A stretch of DNA of 17,178 bases, taken from the NCBI GenBank assembly GCA_027596035.1, contig JADGJA010000482.1, forward strand, positions 1 to 17,178, given 5' to 3'. The position numbers were made by a program, and so were the translations under genes. Positions within the stretch are counted from its first letter, which is position 1. Every line of letters starts with the position of its first letter. The stretch comes from Thoreauomyces humboldtii. Lineage: Eukaryota; Chytridiomycota; Chytridiomycetes; Spizellomycetales; Powellomycetaceae. Of the stretch, positions 9,237 to 17,178 are shown piece by piece. Below the pieces are notes generated by a model. That model was not told the DNA's origin and made no database searches. It saw only the letters and a list, made by a program, of their open reading frames with translations.

Positions 9237-10784
9237 ATGCTACAGCGTACAGCACTACGACTTCGTCCGCAATGCCAAGCGTCTCGATCATGGTGCAACG
9301 GCTGCATCCGAGAACCGCATATCCGAACCATATCCACTCAGAAGCCGAAGCTTCCTAGCGTGCCTCCGAAGCTTCCTGATATGCCACCCAGCCACTCGCA
9401 GGAAACCGGAGAGCAACACCCAGCGTCACCATCGACGGAAACACCAGCAGGTCCGCAAGGAAGTGGTCTCCTGAACCGTTTTGCAGCCAAACTTCGAAAG
9501 GAGGTGGAAGAGCTGGAGTCTGCGAGGAAGGCCAGGGAGTTGGCGGAGGCGGGACCAGTGGATCCCAACCTGCCCCCGCTCGTGCAGCCTGAGGCGCAGA
9601 AAAAGTAGGCACAACCTCTCCTTCCGGGGGAGCAAACTGCGATGGGCAGAGCTCATGCCACTTGGACCACTTCAAAGACAGGGCTTCTTTGCGGGAATCG
9701 ACAACAGACTGCAGGAGCAACGCAAGGAACTGGAGGCCGACCAGCTCGCGAAGCGGAAGGCGGGAGAGAAGTCTAGGATGACGCCCAAGATGCAGAAGCG
9801 CATGGATGAGTACCTTGATCTGGACGAAAATCTGAGGCAGCGTGAAGAATTGTACGTTTTCCGTCTTGGGACGCAGGTTTGGCACAGGGCTAGTGTTTAC
9901 TGGCTTACGGCAGACTGAAGCAAGCATTCCGAGATGGTTATTGGGATGATTACAAGGGTGGGGCTCGTCGTTCCATTCGGAAGTGAAGTAGTAAGGACTT
10001 ACCGGTGAAATCGAATCTAGAGGCCGCACGGAAAGGTGAAAAGTTATGGGAAGCGCCAAGACGCATACGGAAAGCATTTGTGAGCAAGCTGTTCCCTTAC
10101 CAGGCTCAAATGGTTCTCTGGACTGACCGAGATATACGCAAATCAGGCCAGCCCCATGGTCCCGAACCCAGTATCAAAAACCTTAACAGGCGAAACCACC
10201 GATGTCATGTCGCTTATCAAAACTCGAAAAGCGTCGCTGGTCACGTTCATGTTCTCTGCGTTCGGAGAGGTAAGGAATTGTCATTGACGAGAACTGCGGC
10301 CCACATCAATCATTAAATATTTCCGTTTGTTTTGATCCAGCGCCATGTGAACACGTTCACTGAGCCATTTATGAGGGAATTCGCAGACTCGCCCAACGTG
10401 CAGCTAATACAACTCAATGTGGAGGAAAACTGGCTCAAGGCTCCATTACTACGTTTGATGACCCCATGGGTGCGGCGACGTGTGCCAAAGGAATTGCAGG
10501 TCATTCTCAATCTTACCTTCCCTAATTATTCGTACCCATTGCTCATAATCACGTCTTTTCAGGCAAAGTACCTTATGCATTTTCATTCTATCCTCGAGGC
10601 CCGAAGATCCGCGGGAATGACTAACAGCGTCCTTGGCTGGGTCAACCTCGTCGACTCTGAGGGGAGGATAAGGTGGCAGGCGCATGGGCCGGCCAGGGAG
10701 CACGAGCTGGAGACTCTTTTGAAGGCGACGAGGATGATGGCAGAAATCTCGCAAACTCCACGTCCCGGAGCTGAGGCGCCGTGA
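9237..10784 (+). CDS. ATP10: Mitochondrial ATP synthase assembly factor Atp10
   Basis: Seven exons join in frame to 382 residues: 9237-9604, 9678-9851, 9914-9957, 10021-10079, 10147-10269, 10341-10499 and 10563-10784. Atp10 is an inner-membrane protein needed to assemble Atp6 into the Fo sector. The first ~35 residues are Arg-rich with almost no acidic residues, as in a mitochondrial presequence. From about residue 175 the family pattern appears: LRQREELLKQAFRDGYWDDYK, GEKLWEAP, the LVTFMFSAFGERHVNTF core, VPKELQAKYLMHF and GWVNLVDSEGRIRW. Every inner junction restores this pattern. At 382 residues it is longer than yeast Atp10 (279), because of a low-complexity, helical N-terminal third. Two weak points: the exon 1/2 junction (donor GTAGGC, acceptor CAAAG) has few alternatives in phase, and intron 6 has an atypical GTCATT donor. 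It starts 199 bp after the previous gene on the same strand and converges on the CH-domain gene. Confidence 0.88.
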
Positions 10785-10905
10785 GGTGGGAAAAGTACGA
10801 ATTTGGCTAGTTTCGATTTCCATAGAGCTTAGAAAATCCCGGGATACACACTCTTGTTGTCCGCGGGTGTATGATGATGAAGTTGATGGCTTTGCAGTTG
10901 ATACC
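10785..10905. other. Short convergent interval between ATP10 and the CH-domain gene
   Basis: Only 121 bp separate the two stop codons, which face each other. The 3' untranslated regions therefore very likely overlap. No AATAAA was seen for either strand. Confidence 0.6.
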
Positions 10906-12724
10906 TCATGCTTTGTTCTTCTTTTCGATTGCTGCTAGGTGCTCCAGAACCTGCAGAAGTACGAGCTCCTGTATCAGCAAGTAGGGGTTTCGCTCATGAC
11001 CCTTTGGTCGACCGGGACATTACCCTTTGGCAATCCCCGTCTTGAAGCTCCGCTGGTTCAAACATTCTTGGGGTTGCGAAGGCCTGTTCCGCCTGTCGAA
11101 GATACGCGTTCACGTTTTCGATTGCCGCGAACTTGAACTTCCCAGTATTTATCTTGATGGGAGTCGCTGGTCGGAGAGTGTTCATGAGACTAAGGGAAAA
11201 TACAAGACAAGAAATCAGAAATGTCGATCGCACCGCCGGACTCAGACAGCGAACACACCTACCGGCACAAGATTTGCCCGTCCTTTAGAACAAGCGCAAG
11301 CTCGCCGCTGGGATCCTTTTCTCCCAAGGTTTCAAATATCCACTTCCGAATATCTTTCTCGTCACCGTCTTCCACGCTAGTCACCGGTGCTGGGATGGAC
11401 TCGCTGCTTTGGGTCCTGCTGATGCGTCCCTTCAATTGTCCCATCATCGCGGCGGGGTTCATGCCAGCGAGAGGATTCACTCCTCCCATGGACGCCATCT
11501 TCCTGCGATGCTCCTCGGCGGGGTCCACAGGAGGCGCTTCTGGTTCTACTGATGTCGGGGAAGGTACTGTAACGTTCGGTGATTTCGGAAGTGGGGATTT
11601 TGGACTTGGAGATCTGAGCGAAGAGCCGGGGGGCAGTGATTGAGTTGATACAGTAGAAACAGGGCGGATGGTCAGGGCCTCCGGTTTGGATTTAGGGCGG
11701 GAACGAGGCGTTACGCGGTTCTTTGTTGCCTGGACCGGAATACAGTAAGTGTAGGCCAGACTCGCTGGGGAGGGCTCGACACACTTGCTTACGTGATCGA
11801 GCGACCGGCCAGATCGCTGCAGATCCGGAACAGACGGAATCTGCGATATTCCTGACCCAGACCGCTGGGCTTCAGGTTCTGCCGTCTGCTTGATGCTACC
11901 GACTCTCGCCGCAACGTCAGCAGCCAGTGATGCTGGAGTAGAGTTGCTCGCTGATTGCCTGGAAGGTTGTCCTTGAGCTCCGTTCATTTCCTTCCGCGTG
12001 GCCGACGATCAACTCACGATAGCGAGATCCTCCTCACAGCGTCCCCTATCTCGTTGAGTCTCTCGTTCCCCAAATCCGAGCTTCGCGCGGCGAGCAATAG
12101 CTCGGTTTGTGTGACAGCCCCATCAAGTTTGATCTCGAGTTCGCTGACCTGATCCCGAAGCCTTTCAATCTCCGTATCTGGGCGGGGTAAGTCTGCCGTT
12201 TGGCTGTTTCCCCGTCACCCGTAACAGGTGCCTTACCCCGGTCAACGAGGGCACTCAAGAGCCTGACGACCTCCCCTTGCAAGCACATGACCAGGTCATC
12301 CGGCGCTGTACCGCTGTCCCCATGCACCAAGCACACGACCGCGTCTTTAGCAGTCGTTTTCCAGGCGTATTTGGTGGCGCACGTTGATGGTGAGCAGTTG
12401 AGAGTGTGTGCTCGGGGAGGTTTCTGCGGCGAGGTAGACCGTTTCACAGGCGAGATTGCGCGAACGGGGGAGGTTGATGCTTGCGGTGCTGGGATGCCAT
12501 CGGTTGGCGAGCCATCAACCGACAGTCGAGATGGTTTTGGAGGGGTTTCGACGGTTGGCGTCGCTTCGAGGCCGGAATACTAGACGAGGTCAAGAGGTTT
12601 CTAGCTAAAGCAGCGCTCCATGTATTGTTCCCGTCGATTGTTTTCAGCTTCAGCTCACCTGCCATACTTGAGGCTGGATTTTATTTGGAGAAGCAGGAGC
12701 CCGGGTTTTCGCGTCGCTGGCCAT
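10906..12724 (-). CDS. Transgelin/calponin-type CH-domain protein with coiled-coil, disordered N-terminus
   Basis: Read on the minus strand, exons 12724-12659, 12579-12237, 12177-12018, 11958-11793, 11729-11263, 11189-11024 and 10950-10906 join in frame to 470 residues. The last ~100 residues (from about 368) form one calponin-homology domain. EKDIRKWIFETLGEK opens it, KDGQILCRLMNTLRP is the typical core, and IENVNAYL and MFEPAELQDG follow; the last exon supplies the closing helix and stop. Single CH domains of this type bind actin in transgelin/Scp1. Residues about 130-188 include a heptad-like stretch (TEIERLRDQVSELEIKL), likely coiled coil. Residues 23-85 and 190-365 are Pro/Ser/Arg-rich and disordered. 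Residues about 85-130 look folded, but I do not recognise them. Yeast Scp1 is only about 200 residues, so the long N-terminal extension is unusual. Start ATG at 12724 lies in a good context (AAGATGGCC). Expected role: actin cross-linking or scaffolding at the cortex. Confidence 0.85.
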
Positions 12725-13209
12725 CTTGGATTGTGCTTGGAATGAAAGAAACTCTCGAGGTGCGAGAAGCTCTTCCAACAACAGATTCCCCTTGTCCGAG
12801 CGCTCGTCGATCGGTTGAAGGTTGGCTTCCGTAGTACTGCGCGAGTGGGGTGTTGGATGTCGTTTCCGCTAAGTTTGGTGGTGGTGGACGCGCGGAGCGG
12901 CTTAAGAAAAGCATGACTGTGAAAGATCTCCAGAGAGAGTCGAAACCTGGTTAATTTTCCAACCTCGCGCCTGGACATTGCAAGTCCCAACAGATCTCTA
13001 CAACGACATGATTTCCGTAACACGTAGGTCCCACTGGTTTTGATGCCACGCATTAGTCTCTCAGCTCGGAAGCTGAACTCTCATCGGTCACCTTCTTAGT
13101 TCGAATATGTCGGCCAAGACTTTTGGGTGCAAAGGTGCGTGAACTGGTTGTTCGGTTCCTATCCACCCGTGGCAGTGCTTGAACATTGCCTTCATTGCTT
13201 TCGTTGAAG
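12725..13209. promoter_or_regulatory. Divergent promoter interval between the CH-domain gene and SCO1
   Basis: The CH-domain gene reads left and SCO1 reads right from this interval of under 500 bp, so they share a promoter region. It must also contain the missing first exon of SCO1. Candidate pieces are ATGs at 13008, 13043 and 13107 and a donor GTGCGT at 13135 that would give a 75-bp intron ending at 13209. None of these ATGs joins in frame through that donor. No TATA box is obvious. Confidence 0.5.
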
Positions 13210-14168
13210 GTTCCCACTGCATGCCTCCTTGCCCCTCCTCGCGCAACCATTGTACAGCAACGTCGTTCGTATGCCCAATACACTCCAACACCCACTCAGA
13301 ACAAAGCAAAGTTTTCCGTAAGGCTGTTAAGGAAGGATATGTTCTGCCGTTCGATTCCTATGACGGATACCTTCCTTTTCAACTTAATAGGCAATGACAT
13401 GGAAGTCTGCGCTCGTGCTCTTGGTATCCGGGGCTGGTCTTCTGGGCTATTTTGAGTACGAGAAGCAGCAGCTCGCAGCCCGTCGTGAGGAGCAAAAGAA
13501 CCAGGGCGCAGGGAAACCCCTTGTCGGAGGACCGTTCTCGCTCGTCGATCACGACGGACGACCCGTCACGGATCTTGACTACCGGGGAAAATTTATGCTG
13601 CTGTATTTTGGATACACGTTCTGTCCCGATGTGTGTCCGGAAGAGCTCGAGAAGATGGCTGAGGTGGTGGAGACCTTGAGTAAGTCGCCTCCACTGAGTT
13701 TTTCAAGCCGAAGGATGACAGAAGCGTTGCTCTGCTGATTGTCATCATTCAGCGAACAAACACGGGTATTCGCAAGAGACACTCGTCCCAATATTCATCT
13801 CTTGTGATCCCAAACGTGACTCCGTATCTGCCATCAAGGAATATGTGCAAGGTGCGAGTGTTTGCTTTTAGTGGTATCTTCTTTGGTCACTGAAAAGGCC
13901 CTTTTTTTGCTGCGTAGACTTCCACCAGAAGTTTGTCGGGCTAATCGGTACGCACGCCCAAATCAAGCGCGTGGCAAAGGCGTACCGACTGTACTTTTCC
14001 GCACCGCCGCGAGCCGTTGACGATGACGAGGCAGATTATTTGGTGGACCACTCCATCTTCTTTTACCTCGTCGATCCGGACGGCCGGTACGTTGCACATT
14101 TTGGAAGGACCGACACTGCTGACGAGGTCGTGCAGAAGGTCATTGGGCAGATCAAGCTCAGAGAATGA
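13210..14168 (+). CDS. SCO1: Sco1-type cytochrome c oxidase copper chaperone (5' end unresolved)
   Basis: Exons 13210-13317, 13391-13679, 13753-13851 and 13918-14168 join in frame to 248 residues plus an unknown start. Sco1 sits in the mitochondrial inner membrane and delivers copper to the CuA site of cytochrome oxidase subunit 2. All copper ligands are present: CPDVC (Cys codons at 13622 and 13634) and the His of VDHSIFF (codon at 14049). TWKSALVLLVSGAGLLGYF is the single membrane segment, followed by the EYEK signature. The exon at 13210 is Arg-rich and hydrophobic and ends in RRSYAQY, like a mitochondrial presequence. This exon has no in-frame ATG and an in-frame stop lies at 13180, so translation must begin in an upstream exon I could not identify or at a near-cognate codon. 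Starting at the ATG of 13394 would give 211 residues without presequence. The exon and intron phases downstream are secure. Confidence 0.88.
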
Positions 14169-14602
14169 AGGGAAAAGACTGGTTTTTTTTTCAAAGTTTA
14201 GCACTACCTATAGATTCGCTTAGACATGGTAACGCGGTCATGAGAAGGGCCACGAAATTGCGCTGACCCTTAGCCGCGCCGACCTATTCTCAGGGACTCT
14301 TTAAACCGCATGGCACCTGAAGAATTCGGTCCCGCTGGTTTACGGGGCACGGGCAATGCATCCCCAGGATCAAATGACCTTAACCAGACAGATTTTGTTA
14401 ATCAGCGAGAACGGGAGATGTGCAGTATCATATAGCTTGCTCCGAACGAAGCGAGGGGCAACGATCCTGGCGATCGATCCCCCACCCCAATTGAGGTTGG
14501 ACGCACTGCGCAGAGACCGATGAACATGTAGTAATAGTCCACCAGACTTGGCGGACGCTAAGTCGATTTGCCCATGTTGCCTCCTGTCCAAACGCATTTT
14601 AG

Positions 14603-14614
14603 ATAGCTAGCTAT
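14603..14614. repeat. 12-bp perfect palindrome ATAGCTAGCTAT
   Basis: Self-complementary over all 12 bases with no spacer, in the gap between SCO1 and the WOPR gene. It could be a dimer-binding site; a single copy in 1.3 kb can also be chance. Confidence 0.6.
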
Positions 14615-15265
14615 ACCAACCAACGCCCACGACCCACGCCACAACCCTTCACTTCACGATGACCAACACACCTCAACGTACTGTACAGCACTGCATTTGA
14701 AAAAGATGGCCCTAGAGATAGAGTCGGCCCTAGCGACCCCCAGTCGGAAAGGCGAGCAGGGGGCCGACCCGGAATGTCTGGCGATCTCCATCATGCCTGA
14801 GACTCTAAACATCCACACACTTGTCTATAGGCGAAGTGGAGCAGGGCATGTGCAAGGATCTGCAAGATGTTCGGGGGGAGAGCGGAGTTTTAAATCGAGG
14901 AGCAGCGTACCGTACGAAGGTGTACAAAACGCTGCTGCGCAGTCGTCGCACTGATTCCGGCCCTGCGGTCGCGCCGCAGGCAGCATGCACCTATAGTACA
15001 AGATTCTCTCCTTCCGCGGAAATGAAAGCGGTGGTGTCTTTCAGAGGATCGGCTGGCTGCAGATTACACCGCACTCGGATCGCAAGCTATTTCCGGTCTG
15101 CTGGCGCGAGACGTTTGGCGCGGTTCCTGAGGCGTGGAACCAGCACAGGGCTCTAGCACCAGCTACGAGGCGCGCGGGGACACATCCTTTCAAGCACTCA
15201 CGCTGCCAGCAGAGCGGAAGTGCAAAACCAACAGTCGCCTATCCTTTTTTGATCTTCGTCCATAA

Positions 15266-15291
15266 GCTTCAATATACTTATACTTTGAAGC
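15266..15291. repeat. Inverted repeat GCTTCAA / TTGAAGC around a TATA-like spacer
   Basis: Arms 15266-15272 and 15285-15291 are exact reverse complements; the 12-base spacer is AT-rich and overlaps the TATA-like element. It lies about 185 bp upstream of the WOPR start codon, where promoter elements would be expected. Confidence 0.5.
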
Positions 15292-15474
15292 AAGCAGTTC
15301 CAGCCTCCCGAGCGATCACTCGCAAGGGCTACTTGGGCTCTGAAGCCGCGTATCCTCTCCGGCTCTCACAAACGGCGCTCCCTTACAACTAATCCGACTT
15401 CGCGCTGCATTCTGCCACTGGCATCGAGATCTACCCGCTGCAAGGGACGCTCATTGTGGCCCAACAGAAACCCA

Positions 15475-16855
15475 ATGTACACCTTCATTGGTTCCGTTGA
15501 CACCCTGCAGGACGCAATTCTTCTCTTTGAGGCTTGCCGATACGGTTATCTGAAACGTGTCCAGCGTCGTCTGAACGAATCGGAGAAGGTAGAACGCCGG
15601 ACACGTTGCTCGTATCTTTCACGCCGGCTTATAATTGACCTTGCCTGGCGTTCTTCAGCGCGAATACATTCGGCCTGGCCGTGTCTTTATTTGGGACGAA
15701 GACGAAGCGCAAATCAAACGATGGACAGACAGCCGCGCTTGGAGTCCTTCCCGCCGGTTTCATGAGCGGTTCTTGTCGTACTTCGAAATTGAAGCCAAAC
15801 CGGAAGCCGTAGCTCCCGGAGGCGTCATTCGTAAGGCTGCTGGGCTTTCCAAGCGATGCCTGTCGGTGCACACCCTCGAAGGTCGTCACCTCCATCTGGT
15901 CTCGTACCATTCCTTGGATCCTGAATCTGGGGCATACCCTCGACCCCATGTCCACCCTAGTCTCTCCGGGGTGACCGACCGTCTCCTTACTCACGACGGA
16001 TACAGGCAATATCCGGACCTTTGGCAGGCTTGGCCAGACTCGTTGGCTTCCCTGGGACCTTCCTCTAGCTTCCTGGACCGAAAGAACGAATCGCATTCCA
16101 TACCCTCGGCCCCATCGTCGTCAGCTGTAGTTTCTTCGCCGTCGCCATACGCAAACCATCCCGCTTACCAGCCGTCACCTCCTCACAGCGCTCCATACTC
16201 GGCAGCTCGCTATATTCCACCTTCCTCTCACTCGCAAGCCCCGCGATCGGCCCACTACAGAGCGGAACCTGCCCACCACCCTTATCATCGCTCGCATGCC
16301 CTAGTTTCTCACCACGGACTTCAAAGACCGCGTTACGAGCGACTCCGTGAGCCCTTGAGTCGGGTCTCGACGCCGACTTACCGGACTCATGAGTATTACG
16401 AGTACGAGGAACGAATGGGCGCAAAGAGCGCTTCTGCAAGAAGTCAGTACGCCAACGCTGTTCCGTCTTATTCAGACCCACGTACGTTTTACGGTGAACC
16501 GTACCACTACCCCCTTCCCTACCACCATTACTACACTGGAACCGACAGCGGAGGATACGCGGCAAGCCACAGCAAACAGCAATATGCGTCCTCTTCGGCT
16601 CCAGAATCTTTTGCATTGACACCATCGTCGCCTTCGGCTAAGCCGGCGAGGTCCGCCCCGACAGCCTACCAGCCGCGTCAACAGCGCAGCATTTCGCCAG
16701 CATCCGGCCCTATTTCGGCAGGCGGCTTACTGGCCCGATCTTCGCCACCGACGAGGTCAAGCGGCACCGAAACAGAAGGTGCTTCCTCTGTAACGCTTGT
16801 GTCCGCGGTAGACGCAATCGTGAGAGACCAGGCCGTTACGCTGCTCATCGCATGA
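15475..16855 (+). CDS. Gti1/Pac2 (WOPR) family transcriptional regulator
   Basis: Exons 15475-15588 and 15659-16855 join in phase 0 across a 70-bp intron (GTAGAA...TTCAG, branch-like TTGAC) to give 436 residues. The start MYTFIGSV followed by DAILLFEACRYGYLKRVQRRL, then RPGRVFIWDEDEAQIKRWTD, is the first half of the WOPR DNA-binding domain, residues 1-75. The second half, about 85-115, contains AGLSKRCLSVHTLEGRHLHL. This family includes Wor1, Ryp1, Sge1, Gti1 and Pac2, nuclear regulators of morphological switching and development. Thr61 in KRWTD matches the conserved PKA-type site known in Wor1. Residues about 165-400 are rich in Ser, Pro, Tyr and His and probably disordered, as is usual for WOPR activators. 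The intron splits the domain. The far C-terminus (VDAIVRDQAVTLLIA) could be altered by a further small intron. Which WOPR subfamily it belongs to cannot be decided by eye. Confidence 0.88.
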
Positions 16856-17178
16856 GCTTGGGGGTTTGGAGGTTGCGCAGGGCGATGGGGGAAGAGAGGG
16901 GAACGAGGATTGAAAGAGTCTTTTTTTCCTTACACATTTCGGGATGAGAATCATTGCTCCCCGGGAAATCCGCTTTGTTCCTGCTTTCGCATCGATGTTT
17001 TCCTATACAGTCCCAGCGCACACATACAGTCAAGCGTAGAAAGTCAACGGACTCGTACAAGAAGTTGTGGTTTTTCTGCAGGGACGATTTCGAGATTTTG
17101 GCGGGGTGGGATAGCAACAACTTGCTGTGACCGTGCCAGGGCTGTCGAAGCTGAGGGGGGCGGGGGAGGTGGGGGGGG
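16856..17178. other. 3' flank of the WOPR gene, ending in G-rich sequence
   Basis: Contains a T7 run at 16921-16927 shortly after the stop and no supported gene. From 17153 it becomes nearly all G (runs of 6, 5, 2 and 8). This is a strong G-quadruplex-forming pattern and a likely place for sequencing or assembly to stop. Confidence 0.6.

Larger units (their letters stand above)
14169..15474. other. 1.3 kb intergenic region, probably promoter and long leader of the WOPR gene
   Basis: No recognisable gene. Open frames at 14706-14954 and 14821-15156 show no family resemblance. The first begins with an ATG in fair context (AAGATGGCC at 14706), and an acceptor-like TCTATAG ends at 14830, so a spliced leader or a small unknown gene is conceivable. 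The region also contains a 12-bp palindrome (14603-14614), a 7-bp-arm inverted repeat (15266-15291) and a TATA-like AATATACTTATA at 15271-15282, about 200 bp before the WOPR start. Wor1-class genes in other fungi are known for long regulatory regions and leaders, which fits but does not prove this reading. Confidence 0.45.

Noticed and set aside
9605..9632. A 28-bp ATP10 intron that would keep the PLG-like motif
   Set aside because: Far below the 53-83 bp of the other coding introns; kept only as a question in the findings.
10951..10968. Alternative acceptor GATACAG for the last CH-gene exon, adding ELVLLQ
   Set aside because: In frame, but the branch-like CTGAT would lie only a few bases from the AG, and the six extra residues break the expected CH C-terminal helix spacing.
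12200..12583. Plus-strand ORF opposite the CH gene
   Set aside because: Antisense to a well-supported coding exon of the CH-domain gene and without any domain.
13394..13396. ATG at 13394 as the SCO1 start
   Set aside because: It lies just inside the exon starting at 13391 and would drop the clear mitochondrial presequence of the preceding exon; possible only as a minor start.
14821..15156. Plus-strand ORF between SCO1 and the WOPR gene
   Set aside because: Arg/Ser-rich with no family resemblance or codon pattern like its neighbours; more likely leader or intergenic DNA.
1..17178. Transposon, CRISPR array, phage or secondary-metabolite cluster
   Set aside because: No transposase, long terminal repeats, spaced direct repeats, phage genes or biosynthetic enzymes were seen.

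Overview
This is nuclear DNA of a fungus. Six protein genes can be followed, five of them cut by short introns of about 53 to 83 bp. Donors are mostly GTAAG/GTRNGT, acceptors are YAG, and some introns carry CTRAY-like branch sites. GC is moderate to high. The gene content fits a fungus: a Gti1/Pac2 (WOPR) regulator, Atp10, a transgelin-like calponin-homology protein and Sco1. An early-diverging lineage such as a chytrid is my guess, and nothing in the window proves it. I see no phage, transposon, CRISPR array, rRNA or convincing tRNA.

Layout. 1-1810 is a GA-microsatellite-rich stretch with no supported gene, perhaps the promoter and leader of gene 1. Gene 1 (+, 1811-3896) is an M61-type metallopeptidase with a C-terminal PDZ-like region. 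A ~1 kb gap follows, with a perfect 12-bp hairpin and a likely 5' leader intron. Gene 2 (+, 4961-9037) joins F-BAR, PH, C2 and RasGAP domains in one 1269-residue protein, the most unusual product here. Gene 3 (+, 9237-10784) is the mitochondrial ATP synthase assembly factor Atp10, split into seven exons. Gene 4 (-, 12724-10906) is a seven-exon protein with a disordered and coiled-coil N-terminus and a C-terminal transgelin-type CH domain. Gene 5 (+, about 13210-14168) is the cytochrome oxidase copper chaperone Sco1, whose start exon I could not resolve. After a 1.3 kb gap, gene 6 (+, 15475-16855) is a Gti1/Pac2 transcription regulator. The window opens in a C run and closes in G runs, which suggests contig ends.

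How the genes relate. ATP10 and SCO1 both serve inner-membrane respiratory complex assembly and flank the CH-domain gene. ATP10 and the CH gene converge with 121 bp between stops; the CH gene and SCO1 diverge from a shared promoter interval. The F-BAR-RasGAP and the CH protein could both act at cortical actin and membrane, and the WOPR regulator is from a family of morphogenetic switches controlled by cAMP/PKA signalling. These links are inference. All splice models were made by eye from reading frame, splice consensus and family conservation; each joined model reads through in frame.
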